This document shows, one piece after another, positions 54,281-62,266 of a stretch of DNA of 64,000 nt. The position numbers were made by a program, and so were the translations under genes. Within the stretch, counting starts at the first letter, position 1, and every line of letters starts with the position of its first letter. The DNA is from Marinirhabdus sp963793275 (GTDB taxonomy: Bacteria; Bacteroidota; Bacteroidia; Flavobacteriales; Flavobacteriaceae), in NCBI GenBank assembly GCA_963793275.1, contig CAWBZL010000003.1:620001-684000 (forward strand). Reading direction: 5' to 3'. The notes beneath the pieces are model-generated. The model ran no database searches. It worked only from the letters and a program-made list of their open reading frames with translations, and was not told the origin of the DNA.

Positions 54281-55181
54281 TTAGTTAAGGTTTTTGGTAA
54301 TTTCTAAGAATTGTTCTTCCAGGCTTTCTTTACGTTTCACCAGGTGTGAAAGTGCGATACCTTTTGCGTGCATTTTACTGTTAAATTCTGAAGCATCCAT
54401 AGGCTCGTTCAAATACGCAATAAGCGTCTCACCTTCTTCCTTAACAATTCCAAATGCAGGGTCGCTCGCTAATTCGTTCTGCAATTGTTGTTTGTTTGAA
54501 GCGCCTACTACAAAGAAACCGTGGCTGGCGTTCATTCCTTCCACGCTGCCACTGTACAGGCTTACTCCTTTTCGTAAAATAACTACGTGGGTACACACTT
54601 TTTCAACTTCGTCCAGTAAGTGCGATGCTAATAAAATGGTGGTTCCTTTACTGGCAATTTCTTTAATAATTTCTCTAATTTGGTGAATTCCCTGCGGGTC
54701 TAACCCGTTGGTAGGCTCGTCCAGAATTAAAATTTCAGGATCGTTTAACAATGCCGAAGCAATAGCCAGTCGTTGTTTCATTCCCAAAGAAAAAGTACTG
54801 AATTTACTATGCTTTCGTTCGTGCAATTCCACCACTTCCAGTTTTTCATCAATTTTGGAAGGGTTTACGCCTTTAATTTTACAAACCAACTCCAGGTTTT
54901 GGGCTGCGGTCATATACGGGTAAAAATTAGGTCGCTCAATAATAGCACCTACTTTTTTCAAGGCCTCGTGCGTGGAATTTGTTCCGTTAAACCAGCTGTA
55001 CTCGCCACTGGTTTTATTTACAACATTTAAAACGATACCAAGCGTGGTAGATTTTCCACTTCCGTTACGGACCAAGTATGCCATAAACGTTTCCTTTTTC
55101 AATACTGAAGGAGAGATCATTCACCGCTGTAATAGGACCAAATTTTTTGGTAAGATTGTTAATCGTGAGAATTGTTTCCAA
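54281..55181 (-). pseudogene. ABC exporter ATPase, frameshift inside Walker A
   Basis: An ABC ATPase of about 300 aa with signature LGMKQRLAIASALL, Walker B ILILDEPTNGLD and H-loop SHLL. The frame from TTG 55181 reads LETILTINNLTKKFGPI and on to YGILGP, then hits a stop caused by one extra base (plus-strand A at 55077). Removing it restores the Walker A motif GPNGSGKSTT in frame with the long downstream part. The C-terminal domain is shorter than in drug exporters. The extra base is outside a homopolymer, so it is a sequencing error or a genuine null mutation. Confidence 0.82.
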
Positions 55182-55495
55182 TGGATTGGGTTTTGGAGAT
55201 TAGCTGAAAGTATGACGAAAAGGTCGGCAATTTGTTACATATTTAAAAGTTGAAAGTAAAATTAATTTTTTGATATTTAGTTGTTTTCATTCTTAGACAG
55301 GAGCAATTAGCACCCTAATAAACCGGCAAAACAGTATGCGTGTGGACAGAGTAGCTAGCATGACCGCATCAGCGTCGAGTTAGCGAGTTTATCTTTTCGA
55401 CACAAAGAGAAATCACACAAGTAGCTAATCTGAACGTATTATGAAACTCAACAAAATTCAATACCTTTAAATCTGAAACCTAAACCACCAAAATC
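55182..55495. other. Divergent intergenic region, partly GC-richer
   Basis: No coding frame. A segment around 55290-55410 is less AT-rich than its flanks and includes pairable short sequences such as GTCGA/TCGAC. It does not match a riboswitch family I know, and it does not form a tRNA. Confidence 0.35.
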
Positions 55496-56626
55496 TTGAA
55501 GAAATTATACTATCTGCCGGCACTTATTTTTATAATGGTAAGTTGTACCGAAAGCAAGGAAAAAGAAGAAAGCACGCCCGTTAAAGCCGAAACTACATTA
55601 GCAGTACAACAATTTCCAGAACCCGTTTTCACGCTGGCTGAAGCTAATAAACTTATTGAACTACCGCTACATTGTGTCACTACCGAATATCCAAATAAAC
55701 TGGGGCAAACCATTGGTGGCGATACAGATCTACAGCCACCACGAACCTTACATCCCACATTTTATGGTTGTTTCGATTGGCACAGTGCCGTGCACGGATA
55801 TTGGTCTATGGTTACCTTACTAAAAGAGTTTCCTGAATTGGCAAAGGCAGATGAAGTGCGTTCCATTTTGCAGCAAAATATCACCAAAGAAAATATAAAA
55901 CAGGAAGTTATATACTTTCAGCAAAAACTGAACACTTCGTATGAGCGTACCTACGGTTGGGCGTGGCTCTTAAAACTTGCCGAAGCCTTACACACCTGGG
56001 AGGATCCTATGGCAAAGGAATTGGAAAATAACCTACAGCCGTTAACCAACCTCATTGCCGAAAAATACATCGGGTTCCTTCCAAAACTAGTCTATCCCAT
56101 ACGAGTAGGAGAGCACACCAATACTGCCTTCGGGCTTACATTTGCCTATGATTATGCTGAGACGTTAGAACATACAGCATTAAAAACAGCCATTGAAAAC
56201 CGCACAAAAGATTTTTACGAAACAGATGAAGATTGCCCTCTTAATTGGGAGCCTAGTGGTTATGATTTTCTATCACCTTGCCTGGAGGAAATAGATATTA
56301 TGCGAAGAATACTAACAGAAACCAATTTTAAAAACTGGCTCACCCAATTTATGCCGGAAATAGCAACCAAACACTTTAAACTTACACCAGGAATAGTAGG
56401 TGACAGGACCGATGGTAAATTAGTACACCTGGATGGTCTCAATTTTAGCCGTGCCTGGGTATTGTACGGTCTTGCCAATCAATATCCGGAATTTGATCAT
56501 TTAAAAAATATAGCCAATGAGCACATAGCCTATTCGTATCCAAACTTAGTAGGAGATAGTTACGAAGGAGGACATTGGCTTGGGAGTTTTGCTATTTATG
56601 CATTAATTCAATTGGAGCAAAAATAA
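55496..56626 (+). CDS. DUF2891 lipoprotein, alpha/alpha-toroid type
   Basis: A 376-aa protein beginning with TTG (MKKLYYLPALIFIMVSC), a lipoprotein signal with lipobox Cys. The body shows the DUF2891 pattern FYGCFDWHSAVHGYWSM and YERTYGWAWLLKLAEAL, compatible with an alpha/alpha-barrel; the cluster YGCFDWHSAVHG resembles the catalytic or metal region in this family. Function unknown. The Nramp gene begins 2 nt after its stop. Confidence 0.85.
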   Translation: MKKLYYLPALIFIMVSCTESKEKEESTPVKAETTLAVQQFPEPVFTLAEANKLIELPLHCVTTEYPNKLGQTIGGDTDLQPPRTLHPTFYGCFDWHSAVHGYWSMVTLLKEFPELAKADEVRSILQQNITKENIKQEVIYFQQKLNTSYERTYGWAWLLKLAEALHTWEDPMAKELENNLQPLTNLIAEKYIGFLPKLVYPIRVGEHTNTAFGLTFAYDYAETLEHTALKTAIENRTKDFYETDEDCPLNWEPSGYDFLSPCLEEIDIMRRILTETNFKNWLTQFMPEIATKHFKLTPGIVGDRTDGKLVHLDGLNFSRAWVLYGLANQYPEFDHLKNIANEHIAYSYPNLVGDSYEGGHWLGSFAIYALIQLEQK

Positions 56627-56628
56627 AG

Positions 56629-57849
56629 ATGAAAAACCCTTTAAATAACATTGGACCAGGAACGCTCGTTGCAGCAGCATTTATTGGCCCGGGAACCGTT
56701 ACTGTATGCACGCTTGCAGGTGTTAATTTTGGGTTTGAGTTGCTTTGGGCTATGACACTCTCTATTATCGCTACTATTATTTTACAGGAAATGGCAGCAC
56801 GTTTGGGATTGGTTTCTGGTAAAGGGCTTGCAACCAATGTGAAAGAACAGGTAAAATTGCCGGTTTTGCAAATTATTGCGATCATACTCATCGTTTCAGC
56901 AATTCTCGTTGGGAATGCCGCCTATGAAGCTGGAAATATAAGTGGTGGGGTACTTGGGCTACAGACTATTTTTGTAGATGCTTCGATACCCGTAGCGGGT
57001 TTTCAATTTAATTACCTTAGTTTGAGTATTGGCCTTATTGCATTCATATTACTCTTTATTGGCAATTATAAGGTAATTGAGCGTAGTTTAGTATCCCTGG
57101 TTATTTTTATGAGTATTTCTTTTTTGGTAGCAGCAATTATAACCAACCCCAATTGGATGTTGGTATTTAAAGGGATTTTTACACCTACCATCCCTTCAGA
57201 AGGTATTCTTACCGTTATTGCGCTTGTGGGAACAACTGTGGTACCTTACAATCTGTTTTTACACGCTTCTTTGGTGCAGGAAAAATGGAGTGGCACAAAA
57301 GACCTAAAAGTGGCTCGTAAAGATTTGTATATTTCCATAATTCTGGGAGGATTGGTTTCTATGGCTATAATTATTTGTGCCGCAGGAATTCAACAGGGTG
57401 AGATCAACAATGCAGCAGATCTTGCCAAAGGACTGGAGCCATTGTACGGTTCAGTTTCTAAATATGTACTTAGTCTTGGGCTTTTTGCAGCAGGAATTAC
57501 CTCTGCCATTACAGCTCCGTTAGCGGCTGCTTATGTTGCCAGGGATTGTTTTGGATGGAAAAAAGATTTAAAGTCGGGTAACTTTCGGGCGGTTTGGATG
57601 TTTATTCTGGTGCTGGGTGTAATTTTTTCCTCCGTTGGTTTTAAGTCTATTGAAATAATTCAATTTGCGCAGGTTGCCAACGGATTGCTATTGCCCATTA
57701 TCGCAGGATTTTTGTTGTGGATCGTTAATAAGAAATCAGTTTTAGGAGATTTCCGTAATAATACATTGCAGACGGTCTTAGGAATTATCATTGTACTCAC
57801 CACCATTGCCCTGGGAGCCAGAAGTTTATATAAAGTGTTTTTTAGCTAA
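56629..57849 (+). CDS. Nramp-fold transporter, non-canonical
   Basis: A 406-aa, 11-TM LeuT-fold transporter of the Nramp family. The start ATG 56629 follows the DUF2891 stop by 2 nt; the longer frame begins inside that gene. In TM1 the canonical metal-binding DPGN is absent: the segment after GPG reads TVTVCTLAGVNFG. In TM6 the canonical MPHN is VPYN (VPYNLFLHASL), so Met and His ligands are missing. This argues against Mn/Fe transport. It belongs to a subgroup found next to pxpABC/ycsFGI genes and may move 5-oxoproline or another organic solute; this is inference from context. Confidence 0.85.
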   Translation: MKNPLNNIGPGTLVAAAFIGPGTVTVCTLAGVNFGFELLWAMTLSIIATIILQEMAARLGLVSGKGLATNVKEQVKLPVLQIIAIILIVSAILVGNAAYEAGNISGGVLGLQTIFVDASIPVAGFQFNYLSLSIGLIAFILLFIGNYKVIERSLVSLVIFMSISFLVAAIITNPNWMLVFKGIFTPTIPSEGILTVIALVGTTVVPYNLFLHASLVQEKWSGTKDLKVARKDLYISIILGGLVSMAIIICAAGIQQGEINNAADLAKGLEPLYGSVSKYVLSLGLFAAGITSAITAPLAAAYVARDCFGWKKDLKSGNFRAVWMFILVLGVIFSSVGFKSIEIIQFAQVANGLLLPIIAGFLLWIVNKKSVLGDFRNNTLQTVLGIIIVLTTIALGARSLYKVFFS

Positions 57850-58586
57850 TGAAAAAGTGTATCGATGTTAATGCAGACGTAGGTGAAGGTGCTGGGAACG
57901 ACGTGCTTATAATGCCGCTTATTTCCTCGTGTAACGTTGCTTGTGGCGGTCACGCAGGAGATGAAATTTCTATGCGGAAAACCATTCGGCTCGCTAAAAA
58001 TCACGGAGTAAAAATTGGCGCCCATCCTTCTTTTCCCGATAAAGATAATTTTGGGAGAAAGCTCCTCACTATGACCAAAAGTGAGCTTACAGAAAGTATT
58101 TACAGTCAATTACTAGCTTTTTACGCTGCAGCAGAAACCGAAGAAGCAATAATTCATCATATCAAATTACACGGTGCACTATACAATTATGCCGCCAAAG
58201 ATGCACCCACGGCAGATGCGGTCGTGGAGGCAATTATAGCCACCAAAATTAGACCCAAATTATATGTTCCGCACAATTCGGTATTGCACAAAAAAGCTGA
58301 AAATTTACTCCCTTTACAGTTTGAAGCATTTATTGACCGACGTTACAACGCAGATGGATCTCTGGTTTCCCGAACTAAAAAAAATGCAGTTATCGAAGAA
58401 AAAGAAGCTGCCTGGCAACAACTTAAGCAGCTGATTGAAAAACAAAAGGTAAAGACAGTTTCTGAAACTGAAATCTCGATCGTAGCAAATACCTATTGTA
58501 TTCACGGGGATCATCCAAATTCACTTGCAATTTTGGAATATATTCATTCGCAACTAGAAGCGAGCAATTTTGAATTACAGAAATGA
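57849..58586 (+). CDS. pxpA: 5-oxoprolinase subunit A (LamB/YcsF family)
   Basis: A 245-aa LamB/YcsF protein starting MKKCIDVNADVGEGAGND, with conserved HAGDEISMRKTIRLA, GAHPSFPD and HHIKLHGALYNYAA. PxpA works with PxpBC to hydrolyse 5-oxo-L-proline to glutamate at the cost of ATP. Its ATG overlaps the last base of the upstream TAA (TAATG). Confidence 0.93.
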   Translation: MKKCIDVNADVGEGAGNDVLIMPLISSCNVACGGHAGDEISMRKTIRLAKNHGVKIGAHPSFPDKDNFGRKLLTMTKSELTESIYSQLLAFYAAAETEEAIIHHIKLHGALYNYAAKDAPTADAVVEAIIATKIRPKLYVPHNSVLHKKAENLLPLQFEAFIDRRYNADGSLVSRTKKNAVIEEKEAAWQQLKQLIEKQKVKTVSETEISIVANTYCIHGDHPNSLAILEYIHSQLEASNFELQK

Positions 58587-59305
58587 AGCCGCCATTAATT
58601 TTTAAGCTTTCTCCCAAAACCATCTTACTGCAATGGAAAAGTCCTATTTCGGAAAAAACTCAAGATGAAATTCGACAAACCGAACATTTATTCCTGCTTC
58701 ATTTTTACGAAGAAATTCTTGAAACAACCACTACGTATACTGAATTGGCTATCTACTTTAAAAATGAAATTTCTATTTCAGTAGTTAAAGAAAAAGTGGC
58801 TGCTATCGTTCAGCAAATAGATACTACCAAAGTGAAGGCTCCAACAAGAATTGTAACGATCCCCGTTTGTTACGAAGCTGAATTTGGTGTGGATCTAGCT
58901 GAAGTTGCACTATTTCACAAAGTAACTTCAGAAGAAGTGATCATACTGCACACAGAACCTATCTATCGAGTTTCCTTTATAGGCTTCTTACCTGGTTTTC
59001 CTTATGTATCGGGGCTTTCAGAAAAATTATTCACTCCCAGAAAGAAAACACCGCGAACCAGTGTTTCAAAAGGGAGCGTAGGCATAGGAGGGAAGCAAAC
59101 CGGCGTCTATCCCGGTAATTCCCCTGGCGGATGGAACATCATAGGACGTTCCCCCTTAGAATTTTTTTCAGTTGAAAAAGAATTTCCTTCCTTGTTGCAA
59201 GCAGGTGATAGTATCCAATTTGAGGCAATTTCAAAAAAAGAATACGAATTAATTTCTGCGGAAGTAGCTTCAGGAGTGTATCCATTAAAAACCCGAAAGT
59301 TATGA
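58583..59305 (+). CDS. pxpB: 5-oxoprolinase subunit B (KipI-like)
   Basis: A 240-aa allophanate-hydrolase-subunit-1/KipI family protein. Signature segments are ISFIGFLPGFPYVSGL-like (here SFIGFLPGFPYVSGL), TPRTSVSKGSVGIGG and YPGNSPGGWNIIGR. Its ATG overlaps the pxpA stop by 4 nt (ATGA). It supplies the cyclase-like partner of the PxpABC complex. Confidence 0.93.
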   Translation: MKPPLIFKLSPKTILLQWKSPISEKTQDEIRQTEHLFLLHFYEEILETTTTYTELAIYFKNEISISVVKEKVAAIVQQIDTTKVKAPTRIVTIPVCYEAEFGVDLAEVALFHKVTSEEVIILHTEPIYRVSFIGFLPGFPYVSGLSEKLFTPRKKTPRTSVSKGSVGIGGKQTGVYPGNSPGGWNIIGRSPLEFFSVEKEFPSLLQAGDSIQFEAISKKEYELISAEVASGVYPLKTRKL

Positions 59306-60150
59306 TAACAGTGGTAAAAGCGGGTTTGTATTCTTCCATACAGGATGTTGGCAGGTTTGGTTATAGAAAAATAGGAGTTCCATTAAGCGGAAGTATGGAT
59401 CAATTTTCAGCAGTACAGGCAAATTTAATGTTAGGTAATGCTGAAGGTGATGCTGTTCTGGAAATTACACTATTGGGACCCACATTAAAATTTCAGCAGG
59501 CAACTACCATTGCAATAACTGGAGCACCCTTTACTACGGGACTCAATGATGCCGATATTATACTAAACAGGGCAATTAGCGTCAAAAAAAATGATGTACT
59601 CGTGTTTGGGAAAGCCAAAAAAGGTATGCGCTGTTATATGGCTGTTTCAGGAGGATTTCAAACTCCTTTGGTGTTAGGTAGCCGGAGCTTTTACAAAACT
59701 ATCACGACAGAAAGTGTCCTTAAAAATGGGGACAAATTACCCATAGCACAACAACAAGCTTTTAATAAAATACCAAACCATCCAATTAAAACGCTACATT
59801 TTGAAACAACCACGCTGGAAGTGTATCCGGCGGAATTTTCAGTATTGTCAAAACTTCAGCAAAAAGCACTATTAAAAAATGACTTCAAAATTTCAGCACA
59901 AAGTAACAGGATGGGGTATGTGTTGGAAAGAGATGCAGGTTTCTCGGCAAAAGAGATTCTAACAGCGCCTGTGCAGCCAGGTACAGTGCAGCTTACTCCA
60001 TCCGGCAACCTTATCGTGTTGATGCGGGATGCTCAGGTTACCGGTGGGTATGCAAGAATTTTTCAACTCACAGAATTGAGTATGAATATACTGGCGCAAA
60101 AAAGAGGTGGGGAAGAAGTTAATTTTACACTAGCTTATTCTCCTTCTTAA
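59302..60150 (+). CDS. pxpC: 5-oxoprolinase subunit C (biotin-dependent carboxylase-like)
   Basis: A 282-aa KipA/allophanate-hydrolase-subunit-2 family protein, starting with VKAGLYSSIQDVGRFGY and including VPLSGSMDQFSA and VQPGTVQLTPSGNLIV. It overlaps pxpB by 4 nt. Its 3' end overlaps the 3' end of the convergent AAA+ gene by 26 nt. Confidence 0.93.
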   Translation: MITVVKAGLYSSIQDVGRFGYRKIGVPLSGSMDQFSAVQANLMLGNAEGDAVLEITLLGPTLKFQQATTIAITGAPFTTGLNDADIILNRAISVKKNDVLVFGKAKKGMRCYMAVSGGFQTPLVLGSRSFYKTITTESVLKNGDKLPIAQQQAFNKIPNHPIKTLHFETTTLEVYPAEFSVLSKLQQKALLKNDFKISAQSNRMGYVLERDAGFSAKEILTAPVQPGTVQLTPSGNLIVLMRDAQVTGGYARIFQLTELSMNILAQKRGGEEVNFTLAYSPS

Positions 60151-61438
60151 ATTCTCTTTTTATGCCTTTTAGAAGGGTGGTAAGATCTAGTTGTTCTTCT
60201 TGTTTAGCTAAGACCTGTAAGCAACAGTACTGTACTATGTTTATAACGTTTGCACCTGTAAGTTCGTAGTTTTCTGAAATTTTCTGGAGGTCCACGTCGG
60301 GTCCTAGTTGCAGATGTACGGGTAAATTTGTTTCCCAAAGCATCATCCGTTCTCTAATACCTGGTTTTTTAAATTGGCAAATGCACTGAAATCTTCTGGT
60401 AAAGGCCTCGTCTATATTACTTTTTAAGTTGGTTGCCAGAATTACCAACCCTGAATGATCTTCCACCCGTTGCAGTAAATACGAAACTTCCTGGTTGGCA
60501 TATTTATCGTGTGCATCACGTACCTGAGTTCGCTTGCCAAAAATAGCATCGGCTTCGTCAAAAAATAAGATCCAATCCTTATCGGCTGCCTTATCGAAAA
60601 GACTTCCCAGATTTTTTTCTGTTTCTCCTATATATTTTGAAACAATAGTAGACAGGTCTACTCTGTATACCGGACGATCGGTTATTTTTCCTAGTAGCGT
60701 AGCGGTAAGGGTTTTTCCTGTCCCCGGCGGACCCGAGAATAAAACACGATACCCGGGTTTAATACGTCTGGACATTCCCCACTCCTCTAAGATCGTTTCT
60801 TTATATTGCAACCAGCTTTTTATTTCAAAGATATCTTCCAGCGTACTCTCATCCAGAATAAGATCGCCCCAATCTAATTTGGTTTCTAATCTTTTGGCTG
60901 GAAATTTGGTGCTCATTTTTGGAGGAAGTAGATCGCCTGTAGTAAGGATATGTAATGCATCATCACTCAGCATTAATACACCACTTATAGCTGGCTCGTG
61001 CTCGGCAACATTTGCTAATCTAATGATGTGATGTTTTGAAAATAAATGGGATTCTTCAAAATACTGCAAACACGCTATTCTTGCTTCAATATTATTTCCG
61101 CCTACTAAAAAGAGTACAGTTTCGCCTGTGGGTAATATTCCTCTGTGATTCTTGCCTTTTATACCTCCAAAAAGTGGGAAGTCGCTTCCTGCGGGAAAAG
61201 AATCGCTTACCGTATCAATTAGAAGATCCGGTAAAAGGTGCGGTGCTAATGAAAGTAAAAGTATAAGGTGCTCTTCTTTAGTAAGGTATGCATTTAATCC
61301 TAGCCCTTTTAAATTTGGGATGGGTAGATCTTTTTCTGAAAAATCTACATCAGTAAGAGGTATTCCAGGGTTCTCAATGCGCCATTCTAAAATTTCCCGT
61401 AGCACCTTAAATGAGTCTGTTAATTGAGCGTTTTCCAT
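60125..61438 (-). CDS. AAA+ ATPase of the eCIS-associated type
   Basis: A 437-aa AAA+ protein. The first 185 residues are a helical domain without a known motif. The linker LDWGDLILDESTLEDI leads to YKETILEEWGMSRRIKPGYRV, the usual entry to the core of this subgroup, then Walker A GPPGTGKT (236-243), Walker B LFFDEADAIFG (about 287-297), a sensor segment (VILATNLKSNIDEAF) and arginine-finger region RRF. This subgroup resembles the Afp15/PVC15-type ATPase of extracellular contractile injection systems. It ends the right-edge operon, 3 nt after the muramidase gene. Confidence 0.82.
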   Translation of the reverse strand: MENAQLTDSFKVLREILEWRIENPGIPLTDVDFSEKDLPIPNLKGLGLNAYLTKEEHLILLLSLAPHLLPDLLIDTVSDSFPAGSDFPLFGGIKGKNHRGILPTGETVLFLVGGNNIEARIACLQYFEESHLFSKHHIIRLANVAEHEPAISGVLMLSDDALHILTTGDLLPPKMSTKFPAKRLETKLDWGDLILDESTLEDIFEIKSWLQYKETILEEWGMSRRIKPGYRVLFSGPPGTGKTLTATLLGKITDRPVYRVDLSTIVSKYIGETEKNLGSLFDKAADKDWILFFDEADAIFGKRTQVRDAHDKYANQEVSYLLQRVEDHSGLVILATNLKSNIDEAFTRRFQCICQFKKPGIRERMMLWETNLPVHLQLGPDVDLQKISENYELTGANVINIVQYCCLQVLAKQEEQLDLTTLLKGIKREFKKENKLV

Positions 61439-61441
61439 AGA

Positions 61442-62266
61442 TTAACCATTGTATTTGTCAAAAGCTTTTTTCAACTTTACATCGTATTTATTGGCGGCAA
61501 AACCCGGGCCGTTATAGCCACGTGCAAAAGATTCCCAATTCTCATTCTGAAGGTGTGTCAGCAAGCCATTTACTTTGCAAAACATTCCAAAGGCATCTAA
61601 GTGTGAGCTTTCGTGGGTGTACATATCTGCTACAAAACTATCTACGCTGGCATAGCCTAAACTGTCGTAATGAAAGCCCATGATCTGGAAGGCTCCATAA
61701 CTTGCTGAAGCATATGCAGCATCGTGAACGGCATCTATATCGCTCATTCCTGCTGCCTTTTCCATTCTGTCATATTCTTGCTCGCCTCCTTCGTAAAAAC
61801 GCTGTGTCCATGATTTGTACAGCACATTTTTAAGACGATCCTGTAGGAAACCTTCCGGTGTTAGTCCGCGTTTTTTTAATTGTCTCCAGAAAATATGTCC
61901 TTCAAATAAAATTCTAGGGCGTCCGTCCAGCAAAAACCCCTTACCGCTACTTTCAATTTCGTTTACAGCTTTTACAGCTGCCAGTGAGACATCGTACTTT
62001 TCAGCAAAATCCTTTAAGTTGTCTTCAGATAAAAACTTGTTGTTAAATTTTGTGAGGCCTTCCTTCTTAGCAAGTATTTTGGACCAGGTCTTTAAACCTA
62101 CCAATCCATCTACCACTAGGTTATTTTTTTTCTGAAAGTCCAAGACAGCGTTATGGGTGTCTTTCCCAAAAAAATTACTAATGTGTACGGTGTATCCCAG
62201 TTGAACCAGGAGTTCTTCCAGAATAAATACTTCAGAACTATTGGATCGGTAGCGTAAGGTCTTCAT
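61442..62266 (-). CDS. N-acetylmuramidase with PG-binding domain, no signal peptide
   Basis: A 274-aa lysozyme-like enzyme. An N-terminal peptidoglycan-binding domain (about 1-68: VQLGY, FGKDTHNAVLDFQKKNNL, VDGLVGLKT) is followed by an N-acetylmuramidase (DUF3380) domain with the catalytic Glu in NEIESSGKGF (Glu105) and GRPRILFEGHIFW. This is the architecture of phage endolysins such as Gp110. It lacks a signal peptide, so release would need a holin, lysis or an injection device. It starts inside the end of the phospholipase gene (29-nt overlap). Confidence 0.88.
   Translation of the reverse strand: MKTLRYRSNSSEVFILEELLVQLGYTVHISNFFGKDTHNAVLDFQKKNNLVVDGLVGLKTWSKILAKKEGLTKFNNKFLSEDNLKDFAEKYDVSLAAVKAVNEIESSGKGFLLDGRPRILFEGHIFWRQLKKRGLTPEGFLQDRLKNVLYKSWTQRFYEGGEQEYDRMEKAAGMSDIDAVHDAAYASASYGAFQIMGFHYDSLGYASVDSFVADMYTHESSHLDAFGMFCKVNGLLTHLQNENWESFARGYNGPGFAANKYDVKLKKAFDKYNG

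Noticed and set aside
55182..55495. SAM, TPP or cobalamin riboswitch upstream of DUF2891
   Set aside because: None of the conserved core sequences of these classes could be found.
56575..56628. Extended N-terminus of the Nramp-like protein
   Set aside because: The extension lies within the DUF2891 gene; the ATG at 56629 gives the normal family N-terminus.
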